Positions 8,094 through 16,407 of a stretch of 64,000 nt of DNA are shown here, piece by piece (the stretch's first letter is position 1; each line of letters begins with the position of its first letter). The position numbers and the translations under genes were made by a program. Under the pieces are notes generated by a model. It had not been told where the DNA came from and did no database searches. It saw nothing but the letters and a program-made list of their open reading frames with translations. Origin of the DNA: Sphingobacteriaceae bacterium (lineage in GTDB: Bacteria; Bacteroidota; Bacteroidia; B-17B0; Aurantibacillaceae); NCBI GenBank assembly GCA_016705695.1, contig JADJLA010000005.1, positions 192,246 through 256,245 of the forward strand, written 5' to 3'.

Positions 8094-8633
8094 GTGATAG
8101 GAAAACTGCTTATAGCTCACCCCTTATTGAACGATGGTTTCTTTAAGCGTTCGGTGGTGTTTATCTCTCAATACGAACAAGAGAGTGTGGTGGGTTTTGT
8201 TTTGAATTTTAAAACACAATTTAAATTACGCGATGTAAGGCCGCAAGTTCAAAATGGAAATTTACCTATTTTTGAAGGAGGACCGGTTGCAAAAAATCAA
8301 TTATTCTTTTTGCATACCCTTGGCGAAAAGATCCCAAATTCATTTCATGTACAAGATAATTTATATTTCGGAGGAGATTTTAATGAATTGCTTTATCATA
8401 TCGATCACGAAAACATAAGCGAGAATGATGTGCGCTTTTTTGTTGGTTATAGTGGTTGGGATAAAGATCAACTGGAAGATGAAATTGCCAAAGGCTCTTG
8501 GTTTGTTGCAGATACGGATCCGGCCACCATTCTTACCTCCACCACAAGTACATTATGGGCAAGTGAACTCGAACGCCAAAAGAAAACGTATAGGATCTTT
8601 GGAGATATTGGAAGTGATATTTCTATGAATTAA
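8094..8633 (+). CDS. YqgE/AlgH family protein
   Basis: 179 residues, the usual family size (UPF0301). The N-terminal 'GKLLIAHPLLNDGFFKRSVVFI' and 'VVGFVLNF' are the family hallmark, with 'FEGGPVAKNQLFFLHT' and 'FVGYSGWDKDQLEDEI' further on and 'LWASEL' near the end. The molecular function of the family is unknown. An in-frame TAG lies just upstream, so translation begins at the GTG at 8094. It is flanked on the right by the large structured element at 8656-9028. Confidence 0.9.
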   Translation: MIGKLLIAHPLLNDGFFKRSVVFISQYEQESVVGFVLNFKTQFKLRDVRPQVQNGNLPIFEGGPVAKNQLFFLHTLGEKIPNSFHVQDNLYFGGDFNELLYHIDHENISENDVRFFVGYSGWDKDQLEDEIAKGSWFVADTDPATILTSTTSTLWASELERQKKTYRIFGDIGSDISMN

Positions 8634-8655
8634 ATTTTCTGTTTTTTTATTATTA

Positions 8656-9028
8656 GGGCGTGCCGGCAAGCTCACCGGATACAAGCTGGAAGTTCGCTTG
8701 CCGTCGGGCTTTCGCCACTCGCTCTTTATTATTTGCACATTTTCTTAAAAATTTACCTTGGGTTGGCAAATAATAAAGGAGCTCAAACAATGGCTCAATC
8801 CCTCACGCGTCGTCGTACAAAGAGACAGCTGCCTCTTTTTACCGCCCGCGTGAGCGATTGAAGCGGAAAGCCCTGCTTAGTACTTTGCAAAATGTTTGTT
8901 GGGCGAGGAAGCGACTTTAGGAGCTACCGGAGCCCTACAAACATTGTAAAGTACAAGCAGGCTTGTAGCGAAAAGCGCGACGGCGAGCGAATTTCCAGCG
9001 TTTATAGAATGAGCTTGCCGGCACGCCC
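8656..9028. repeat. 373-bp nested-stem structured element
   Basis: Fills most of the gap between yqgE and der. The outer arms are perfect over 19 bp: 8656-8674 (GGGCGTGCCGGCAAGCTCA) with 9010-9028. A second stem, 8685-8706 with 8978-8999, matches at about 20 of 22. Inner stems are 8721-8736 with 8766-8782, 8706-8713 with 8866-8873, 8796-8809 with 8847-8860 (13 of 14), and 8875-8899 with 8937-8958. Together they would fold as a long stem with a multi-branched interior. There is no credible ORF. It could be a structured RNA gene or a large MITE-like element; similar motifs recur in Bacteroidota as far as I recall, but I cannot name the family. Confidence 0.8.
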
Positions 9029-9072
9029 AAAAAATTAAAAAACAAATCAATCTTGAAATAGAAAAGAAAAAA

Positions 9073-10380
9073 TTAAACCTTTTTCCTAAAGGAAATAACG
9101 CAAGGAACTCCGTTGAAGTCCCATTTTTCGCGTAATTTATTTTCGATAAAGCGTTTGTACGATTCGGTAACGTACTGGGGTAAATTAGCGTAAAACAAAA
9201 ACAAAGCTTCGCCTTTTAATTGTGTAACGTATTTTACTTTCACAAATTTTCCTTTAACAGGAGGTGGCGCATGTGAAGCCATTAATGGTAAAAAGAAATC
9301 GTTTAATTCGCGCGTTGGAATATGACGTGTTTTATTAGCGTAAACAGTCATTGCTGTTTCAATTACTTTTAATAAGCGTTGTTTTTCAATAACCGACGTA
9401 AACACAATAGGAATATCGCGGAAAGGCGCAATGCGTTCGCGGATCTTATCTTCGTAATCTTTTGCTGTTTGTGTTTCTTTTTCAATTAAGTCCCATTTAT
9501 TTACAACGATCACTAAACCTTTACGATTTTTTTCTACAATGCTTAAAATACTTAGGTCTTGCGCTTCAATACCATTTTCGGCATCGAGCATCAATACACA
9601 TACATCACAATTTTCAATGGCGTTAATGGTACGCATCACACTATAAAATTCAAGATCTTCCTGAACCTTTGCTTTGCGGCGCATCCCGGCTGTATCTACC
9701 AACCAAAAATCGTAACCAAATTTTGTGAAACGTGTGTGAATGGTATCGCGTGTGGTTCCGGCAATTGGCGTAACCATATTTCTATTCTCTTCTAGTAAAG
9801 CATTTACAAAAGATGATTTTCCAACATTTGGTCTACCTACAATGGCAATTTTTGGAATATCCACATCATTCAATGCGCCTTCATCCTTTGGTAAATTTGC
9901 CACTATAGCGTCCATCAATTCACCCGTGCCTTGTCCCGAAACAGCCGACACAGGATACACATCACCAAATCCAAACTGGTAAAATACAGAGGCATCGGCT
10001 ATACGTTCGAAATTATCGGTTTTGTTAGCAACAACAAGTATTTGCTTTTTGCTTTTTCTTACAATGTTGGCTACTTCCTTATCAAATGGAGTTACTCCTT
10101 CGGCAACATCTACAACAAATAACACTAACGAACATTCTTCGATAGCCAATCCAACTTGTTTAGCGATCTCGCTTTCAAAAATATCATCGCTTCCTTTGAT
10201 ATATCCACCGGTATCAACCAAACTAAATTCAACACCACCCCATTCGGCTTTGCCGTAATGCCTATCGCGCGTAACACCCGCAATTTCGTCAACTATTGCC
10301 TGACGCGTTTCGGTGATACGGTTAAAAAGGGTTGATTTTCCTACGTTTGGCCTCCCAACTATCGCTACTATATTTGCCAT
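9073..10380 (-). CDS. der: Ribosome biogenesis GTPase Der (EngA)
   Basis: 435 residues, with the tandem GTPase domains unique to Der. The first has G1 'GRPNVGKSTLFNR' at 8-20, 'DTGG' and 'ANKTD'. The second has G1 'GRPNVGKSSFVNAL' at about 180-193, 'DTAGMRRK' and 'VNKWDL'. A C-terminal KH-like domain ends 'WDFNGVPCVISFRKK'. It acts in maturation of the 50S ribosomal subunit. Transcribed divergently from the large T9SS cargo gene with a 78-bp spacer. Confidence 0.97.
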   Translation of the reverse strand: MANIVAIVGRPNVGKSTLFNRITETRQAIVDEIAGVTRDRHYGKAEWGGVEFSLVDTGGYIKGSDDIFESEIAKQVGLAIEECSLVLFVVDVAEGVTPFDKEVANIVRKSKKQILVVANKTDNFERIADASVFYQFGFGDVYPVSAVSGQGTGELMDAIVANLPKDEGALNDVDIPKIAIVGRPNVGKSSFVNALLEENRNMVTPIAGTTRDTIHTRFTKFGYDFWLVDTAGMRRKAKVQEDLEFYSVMRTINAIENCDVCVLMLDAENGIEAQDLSILSIVEKNRKGLVIVVNKWDLIEKETQTAKDYEDKIRERIAPFRDIPIVFTSVIEKQRLLKVIETAMTVYANKTRHIPTRELNDFFLPLMASHAPPPVKGKFVKVKYVTQLKGEALFLFYANLPQYVTESYKRFIENKLREKWDFNGVPCVISFRKKV

Positions 10381-10421
10381 GAGGCTGCAAATTTAACAAA
10401 ATAAGTTTAATGGGCCGCTGT

Positions 10422-10453
10422 ATTGCAAAAACTACCTTTTGTTTGTATATTTG
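10422..10453 (+). promoter_or_regulatory. Candidate Bacteroidota-type promoter
   Basis: ATTG at 10422-10425, a 20-bp spacer, then TATATTTG at 10446-10453, a match to the TAnnTTTG -7 box with a TTG-type -33 element. It lies just before the ATG at 10459, implying a very short leader, so it could be a chance match. Confidence 0.35.
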
Positions 10454-10458
10454 GTTTG

Positions 10459-13400
10459 ATGGCTAAAAGAGCATTCATATTACTTTTTGTGGTTTTTTGG
10501 CCCTTTTTTATCACATTAGCCCAAAACAGTCCCGAAAGACGTGTTGTTATACCCCAAGCTCATTCATCGTTAAAGTTTACTGAGAATTTAGGTCAGTGGG
10601 ATGATAAAATTCTATTTAGAGCACAGCTAGATGGTGGATTGCTTTTTTTTGAGAAGAACTGCTTAACCTTTAATTTTTACGATAAAAATAAATTAAGATC
10701 CATGCATAATGGCGGGGTTGAGAAGAAATTATATAAGGATTATAATATCATGTGTCATGCCTATAAAGTACACTTTGATGGATGTAATTCGGAAATTAAA
10801 GTGGAGAAAGCGAAAAAGGGAGATGACTACGAAAATTTTTACATGGGCAATGATAAAACCAAATGGAAAGGTAACGTAAAAAACTACCACCAAATTTGGA
10901 TGCGGAATATTTATAATGGGATAGATTATGAAGCCATAACTTCTGTAAGTGGGATCAAGTATAATTTTATTTTGAAGCCAAATGCAAACCCTCAAGAAAT
11001 AAAAATGAGGTATGAAGGTGTTGATAAGATCAAACTGAAAGATGGAAGTGTACGAATAAAGCTTTCAATAACCGAGATCGTTGAGCAAAAACCATACGCG
11101 TATCAAACGATCAAGGGTGTTGTGAAAGAAGTGGTTTGCAAATACACTTTAACTGATAACGTGTTAGGATTTGAATTCCCAAATGGATATGATAAAAATT
11201 ATGAGTTAGTGATCGATCCTGTTTTGGTTTTTGCGGCACAATCCGGATCTACCGCCGATAATTTTGGAATGACGGCAACATTCGATCTTCAAGGTAATTT
11301 ATATAGCGGCGGAACCGTTTTTGCCATTGGGTATCCATTTGTAATAGGATCGTATAGTAACTTTTTTAACGGCACGCCTGCATATGGAAATACGGATGTT
11401 GTTCTTACAAAATACAATTCAGTTGGGAATACTTTGTTGTATTCCACTTACTTGGGTGGCATGGGAACTGAAGTGGTTTCCAGTTTAATTGTTGATAAAG
11501 CAAATAACCTTTATCTGTATGGAACAACAGGGTCAACAAACTTTCCAACAACAGCCGGAGCTGCCTACCCGAATTTTGCAGGTGGATCAAATATTGGTTT
11601 TGTAAGTAATGGTTCTGTTTTTTTTAACGGTACTGATATTTATATTGCAAAATTCAATCCAGCAGGAAGCGCTTTATTGGGCTGCACCTATTATGGTGGA
11701 AGCGGAAATGATGGCGTTAATTATTTAACTACCACTTCGGTTATAAGTTTTAGTCTTGGTCCTGCAGTGGGAACCGCTACAACAAATACCACAAATTACG
11801 ATTCATTGCAAACTAATTATGGCGATACGTATAGAGGCGAGATACAATTAGATACTTTGAATAATGTTTACATTGTAAGTACAACACGATCTACTGATCT
11901 TCCAATGGTTGGAGGATTTGATAACACGCTCAACGGCGGGGCGGATGCTGTTGTTGCAAAGTTCAACACTAATTTAACCGGACTCATCTATAGCGGGTTT
12001 TTAGGAGGAAGTCAGAACGAATGTGGAAATGGATTATTTGTGATGCCGAATTTTGAGGTTTTTGTAACGGGAGGAACATGCAGTAATAATTTTCCAAGTA
12101 CAGCGGGTGGTCATGCATCTGCTTACCAAGGTGGCAAGACCGATGGTTTTTTAACGCATATTAATTCTGCAGGAAATGGGATCATGCAATCAACCTATAT
12201 TGGAACAGGCTTGTACGACAATTCATTTTTTGTACAATGTAATACTGCAGGGCAACCGCATGTGTATGGGCAATCGTTAGGAAATATGCCCGTGATCATG
12301 GATGCAAGTGCTACAACAATTTTTAGTGTTGCAAATACGCATCAGTTCGTTACAAAATATAACACGGCTTTAACTTCAAAGTTAATGTCAACTGTTTTTG
12401 GAAATAACACCAACAACATCGATATTTCTCCTTCTGCTTTTGCTGTTGACGAATGCAATGGCAATATTTATCTTTCAGGATGGGGAGGAAATATTCTCAT
12501 AACAAATTCGGCTATTTCAAATATGCCAATTTTAAACCCAACGCAAGCTACCACAACAGGCTATGATTTTTATTTAATGGCCATGAAAGTAAATGCATCT
12601 TCATTACTGTATGGTTCTTATTTTGGAGGAAATACCAGTCAGGAACATGTGGATGGTGGCACCTCTCGTTTTGATAGGAAGGGAGTTATTTACCAATCGG
12701 TGTGTGCAGGTTGTGGAGGCAATCAGGATTTTCCTGTAACACCAAATGCGTGGCCTTGTCCAACATCCTCTAATTGTCCAACTCCAAACTTATCTGCTAA
12801 CTGCAACAACGGCGTTTTCAAAATTGATTTTCAACTTCAAGCGCCTACATCATCTATGAATACCAATACAATTATTGGTTGTGCACCACTCACCGTTAAT
12901 TTTACTAATAATAGTCCGGGTACCGGGTTTGTGTGGCATTTTGGTAATGGACAAACAAATTCGGTGACGCTAAATCCTTCTTTCACCTATACAGCCGGTG
13001 GTACTTATACTGTTTCGTTAGTAGTATATGATACAACTAAGTGCGTAAAAAAAGACAGTAGTTTTAAAGTGATCACTGTAAATCCAAAACCCGTGTCGGC
13101 CTTTACTTCTACACTCGCACATTGTTCTAATACCTTCTCCATAACAAATACAAGTACAGGCCCGGGCTTAACGCATATTTGGAATTTTGGTGACGCATCG
13201 CCAACTTCAACTTTGTCGAGTCCTAATCATACATACACAACTTCCGGACTTTACACCATAACGCTTGTCACTACAAATTCTTTTGGGTGCAAAGATACCC
13301 TCAAGCAACCTATCAATGTATTTATTTTTAATCCTTCAGCTACGATGGATCTTATTTGCGAAGGACAAACAGCAAACCTTTCGGCCACAGGCGGCACAAG

Positions 13401-14556
13401 TTATACCTGGACGCCCGCAGCTACACTAAACAATCAGTTTATTCCTAATCCAACAGGTAATCCAACTGTAACAACATTATATACAGTAACCATCGAAAAT
13501 AACGCAGTAGCTCCATCGTGCTTGGCAGATATTGTTACAACCATTATTGTAAATCCAAAACCAACAGCGGCATTTTCTTACAGCATGAATCCTTGTGGTG
13601 GGGGTGTATATTTTTACGATGCTTCAACGGCAAGCATCACTGCTTGGAATTGGAATCTTCAACCTTTACCGGTTATAACAAGTACACTGCAAGATCCATA
13701 TCATTTTTATCCGAACGGCGGAACGTTCACGGTTTCATTGATCGCAACCAATCAATTTGGTTGCATAGATACAACTAGTCAAGTTCTTTTGGTCCCTGTT
13801 CCACCACCCTTGTCAATTACGGCCGCAACAACTATTTGCCAAGGCAATAGCGTACAACTTTTAGCAACAGGGGGTGTTTCGTATACATGGACACCAGGCG
13901 CAACATTAAGCGCAACAAATATTGCAAACCCAATTGCCACACCAACTATTAGCACTGGGTATTCGGTAGTGGTTACAACATCTAACAATTGTAATTTCTT
14001 ACTTATTACCGGAGTTGTGGTTAATTATTTATCTAATTCTCCAATTTCGGCAACTGCAACACAAACACGCGTAGTACAAGGAAGCACAACAACATTAATT
14101 TATAGCGGAGATCCGGGCGCTTTGGTTACTTGGTCGCCAAGTACATTTTTAACGCCAAAATCTGGATATACAGTAACAGCGCAACCTGATAGACCAACCA
14201 CTTATACGGTTATTGCATCTAACGGAGGATGTAAAGAAACACTTTATGTGTTTGTTGATGTTGTATTGTCTGGCTGCGAAGAAGGAGATGCTTTTGTACC
14301 AAATACATTTACACCAAATGGTGATGGACAAAATGATATATTATATGTGCGCGGAATAAAAGTAGAAGAACTATATTTTTCTGTTTACAACCGCTGGGGC
14401 GAAAAAGTGTTTGATACCTACGACAAAAAAGTTGGTTGGGATGGAATTTATAAAGGCCGACCTGCCGACGTTGGTGTATTTGGTTGGTACCTCAAAGTAA
14501 AATGTTACGATGGTAACGAGACCTTTAAAAAGGGAAATGTGACGTTGATTAGGTAA
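10459..14556 (+). CDS. Large secreted T9SS type B protein with SBBP-like and PKD repeats
   Basis: About 1365 residues from the ATG at 10459; a TTG at 10423 would add 12. An N-terminal signal peptide (MAKRAFILLFVVFWPFFITLAQ) is followed by a region of about 220 residues starting 'FTENLGQWDDKILFRAQ', typical of the DUF7948-like head. Beta-propeller-like SBBP repeats come next (units such as 'TYLGGMGTEVVSSLIVD', 'TYYGGSGNDGVNYL', 'FLGGSQNECGNGLFV'). From about residue 810 there are several PKD domains ('VWHFGNGQTNS', 'IWNFGDASPTS'). The end is a CHU_C-type sorting domain ('FVPNTFTPNGDGQNDILYVRG', 'VYNRWGEKVFDT'). It should be exported and attached to the surface by T9SS; likely an adhesin or gliding-associated surface protein. 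Confidence 0.88.
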   Translation: MAKRAFILLFVVFWPFFITLAQNSPERRVVIPQAHSSLKFTENLGQWDDKILFRAQLDGGLLFFEKNCLTFNFYDKNKLRSMHNGGVEKKLYKDYNIMCHAYKVHFDGCNSEIKVEKAKKGDDYENFYMGNDKTKWKGNVKNYHQIWMRNIYNGIDYEAITSVSGIKYNFILKPNANPQEIKMRYEGVDKIKLKDGSVRIKLSITEIVEQKPYAYQTIKGVVKEVVCKYTLTDNVLGFEFPNGYDKNYELVIDPVLVFAAQSGSTADNFGMTATFDLQGNLYSGGTVFAIGYPFVIGSYSNFFNGTPAYGNTDVVLTKYNSVGNTLLYSTYLGGMGTEVVSSLIVDKANNLYLYGTTGSTNFPTTAGAAYPNFAGGSNIGFVSNGSVFFNGTDIYIAKFNPAGSALLGCTYYGGSGNDGVNYLTTTSVISFSLGPAVGTATTNTTNYDSLQTNYGDTYRGEIQLDTLNNVYIVSTTRSTDLPMVGGFDNTLNGGADAVVAKFNTNLTGLIYSGFLGGSQNECGNGLFVMPNFEVFVTGGTCSNNFPSTAGGHASAYQGGKTDGFLTHINSAGNGIMQSTYIGTGLYDNSFFVQCNTAGQPHVYGQSLGNMPVIMDASATTIFSVANTHQFVTKYNTALTSKLMSTVFGNNTNNIDISPSAFAVDECNGNIYLSGWGGNILITNSAISNMPILNPTQATTTGYDFYLMAMKVNASSLLYGSYFGGNTSQEHVDGGTSRFDRKGVIYQSVCAGCGGNQDFPVTPNAWPCPTSSNCPTPNLSANCNNGVFKIDFQLQAPTSSMNTNTIIGCAPLTVNFTNNSPGTGFVWHFGNGQTNSVTLNPSFTYTAGGTYTVSLVVYDTTKCVKKDSSFKVITVNPKPVSAFTSTLAHCSNTFSITNTSTGPGLTHIWNFGDASPTSTLSSPNHTYTTSGLYTITLVTTNSFGCKDTLKQPINVFIFNPSATMDLICEGQTANLSATGGTSYTWTPAATLNNQFIPNPTGNPTVTTLYTVTIENNAVAPSCLADIVTTIIVNPKPTAAFSYSMNPCGGGVYFYDASTASITAWNWNLQPLPVITSTLQDPYHFYPNGGTFTVSLIATNQFGCIDTTSQVLLVPVPPPLSITAATTICQGNSVQLLATGGVSYTWTPGATLSATNIANPIATPTISTGYSVVVTTSNNCNFLLITGVVVNYLSNSPISATATQTRVVQGSTTTLIYSGDPGALVTWSPSTFLTPKSGYTVTAQPDRPTTYTVIASNGGCKETLYVFVDVVLSGCEEGDAFVPNTFTPNGDGQNDILYVRGIKVEELYFSVYNRWGEKVFDTYDKKVGWDGIYKGRPADVGVFGWYLKVKCYDGNETFKKGNVTLIR

Positions 14557-14580
14557 TGATGCTTCATTTAAAATCTAAAC

Positions 14581-15936
14581 ATGAAATCGCTTTTAGGAAA
14601 GTATATAGTACCCTTCTTTGTTGTTTCTTTGTCGATTTCGACATCAAAGGCTCAGAATATATATTCAATAGCCGGAAGTAGCGTATATGGTTATTCAGGT
14701 GATGGGGGGCAAGCGATCTTAGCTGAAATAAGTCACCCAACAGGAGTAGCGGCCGATATATTCGGTAACACGTATATTAGCGATCAATTTAATCATTGTA
14801 TCAGGAAAATAAATTCTTCTGGTATAATAACTACAATCGCAGGTACAGGTACGGCGGGATATTCAGGTGACGGCGGTCTCTCTACATTGGCGCAAATTTA
14901 CAATCCTTTTGGAGTTGCGGCTGACATTGCTGGAAATGTATATATTGCCGACAACGTAAATCATAGAATAAGAAAAATTAATACTTCAGGTATTATAACA
15001 ACGATTGCGGGAAATGGTAGCCCAGGATTTTCAGGTGATGGTGGACAAGCCACTTCCGCTCAGTTAAGCTATCCAAAGGGCGTTACAGTAGATTCTCAAG
15101 GAAACGTCTATTTTCATGATGGGGGTAATAACGTAATTAGAAAAATCAGTTCATCTGGCACAATCAACACAATTGCCGGAACGGGAATTAGCGGTTTTTC
15201 GGGGGATGGCGGACCTGCGACTATGGCACAAGTTTTTAATCCAGATGGAATCGCAGTCGACAAAATCGGCAATATCTTCATAGCTGATGCATCTAATAAT
15301 CGTATCAGAAAAATTAATACATCTGGGGTGATTAATACAATCGCAGGAACCGGGGCCATAGGATATTCTGGTGACGGTGGAACTGCCATAACTGCACAAC
15401 TTTATTCACCGAGTGGGGTGTCGGTAGACACTGTTGGTAATATCTACATATCTGATACTTATAACAACAGGATTAGAAAAATAAATACTTCTGGTATAAT
15501 TAATACAGTTGGGGGAACAGGAATAGGTGGATTTTCAGGTGATGGTGGGCTTGCAAACGCAGCAGATATATTAGACCCCATGTCCATTACAACTAATGAG
15601 GCTGGAAACATATACTTTTGCGATTATTCCAACAATAGAATAAGAATAGTTTGCGTGAATACATGCACATTGGCAAACATCAATACTTATTTTAAAAATA
15701 ATAATGGTTTGTTATTATTTCCAAATCCTAATAATGGCACATTTAGTATACAAATTGACAATATCGAAAACGGAGTATTATTTATAGTTAATTCACTAGG
15801 ACAAAAAATACACGAACAAAAAACACAGCGTGGTGTAAATAAGATAGCAACATCCGGAATCCCCACCGGTTTATATCATTACAGATTATTTAATAATATG
15901 ATTCATGCACATAGTGGCACCGTTAGTATTGAATAA
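14581..15936 (+). CDS. NHL-repeat protein with T9SS type A sorting domain
   Basis: 451 residues. The signal peptide spans about 1-24 (to STSKAQ). Residues about 28-355 are six tandem units of roughly 56 residues built on 'TIAGTGTAGYSGDGG..A', 'P.GVA.D..GN.YI.D' and 'NRIRKINTSG', the NHL six-bladed propeller pattern. The C-terminal about 75 residues are a type A T9SS domain ('LLFPNPNNGTFSI', 'VNSLGQKI', 'GLYHYRLF'). It lies 24 bp after the type B cargo gene and is probably co-transcribed. Ligand unknown; a surface-exposed binding propeller is likely. Confidence 0.88.
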   Translation: MKSLLGKYIVPFFVVSLSISTSKAQNIYSIAGSSVYGYSGDGGQAILAEISHPTGVAADIFGNTYISDQFNHCIRKINSSGIITTIAGTGTAGYSGDGGLSTLAQIYNPFGVAADIAGNVYIADNVNHRIRKINTSGIITTIAGNGSPGFSGDGGQATSAQLSYPKGVTVDSQGNVYFHDGGNNVIRKISSSGTINTIAGTGISGFSGDGGPATMAQVFNPDGIAVDKIGNIFIADASNNRIRKINTSGVINTIAGTGAIGYSGDGGTAITAQLYSPSGVSVDTVGNIYISDTYNNRIRKINTSGIINTVGGTGIGGFSGDGGLANAADILDPMSITTNEAGNIYFCDYSNNRIRIVCVNTCTLANINTYFKNNNGLLLFPNPNNGTFSIQIDNIENGVLFIVNSLGQKIHEQKTQRGVNKIATSGIPTGLYHYRLFNNMIHAHSGTVSIE

Positions 15937-15943
15937 ATTTTTT

Positions 15944-16113
15944 AAACAAAATGCAGCATAACAGTTGTCTTACTTAATTGGTAGGAAAAGTACATCGCGA
16001 CACCCAACTAAAGCGACACCGGTGTCGCGGATTTGTTCGCGACAATTTGTGAAGACTAATCCATAACATAAATTTTTTCACGAATGAACTTAATGTTATG
16101 CTGTTTGTTTTTG
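15944..16113. repeat. Inverted-repeat element, CAGCATAACA ends
   Basis: CAGCATAACA (15954-15963) pairs perfectly with TGTTATGCTG (16094-16103), and flanking A/T tracts AAACAAAA and TTTGTTTTT extend the match. Inside is a smaller palindrome GCGACACCGGTGTCGC. Non-coding; occupies the gap after the NHL gene. Confidence 0.65.
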
Positions 16114-16115
16114 AA

Positions 16116-16263
16116 ACCAATATGTCGTCCCTACGGGACTATTTTACAACAATAAATGGCGTAGCAAAAAATTTTAAGCTCCGTAGGAGCGACATATTGG
16201 TAGCCCCGAAGGGGCAAAATAAACAATGGTGATCAGAACCCCTTTAGGGGTGACATATTGGTT
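16116..16263. repeat. ACCAATATGTCG repeat cluster
   Basis: ACCAATATGTCG (16116-16127) is the exact reverse complement of CGACATATTGGT at 16190-16201, and a third near-copy TGACATATTGGTT sits at 16251-16263. Between them are three small GC hairpins: CCCTACGGGA, CTCCGTAGGAG and GCCCCGAAGGGGC. This matches a dispersed repeat style I recall from Bacteroidota intergenic regions. It separates the NHL gene from the outer-membrane receptor. Confidence 0.7.
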
Positions 16264-16407
16264 CCGGCTAAGTGTAAAGCGATCCATTTAACATTTCTTC
16301 ACTCTTTAAAAGCCTCAAAAACCCCTTTATACCTCCTTTTTGGCCATTTGTATAATTGTTTTGAGGGTGCCGCTAAACGGGATAACTTTACGGGAGCAAA
16401 AATCCCT

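Noticed and set aside
8790..8861. 23-codon ORF inside the 373-bp element
   Set aside because: Its ends coincide with a 14-bp stem (8796-8809 with 8847-8860); the base pattern is explained by the hairpin.
15114..15389. Minus-strand ORFs of about 80-90 codons opposite the NHL gene
   Set aside because: They mirror the tandem NHL repeats; no independent start signal or family resemblance.
14700..15640. Regularly spaced repeats of about 168 bp as a CRISPR-like array
   Set aside because: They are the codons of NHL propeller blades in one open frame.
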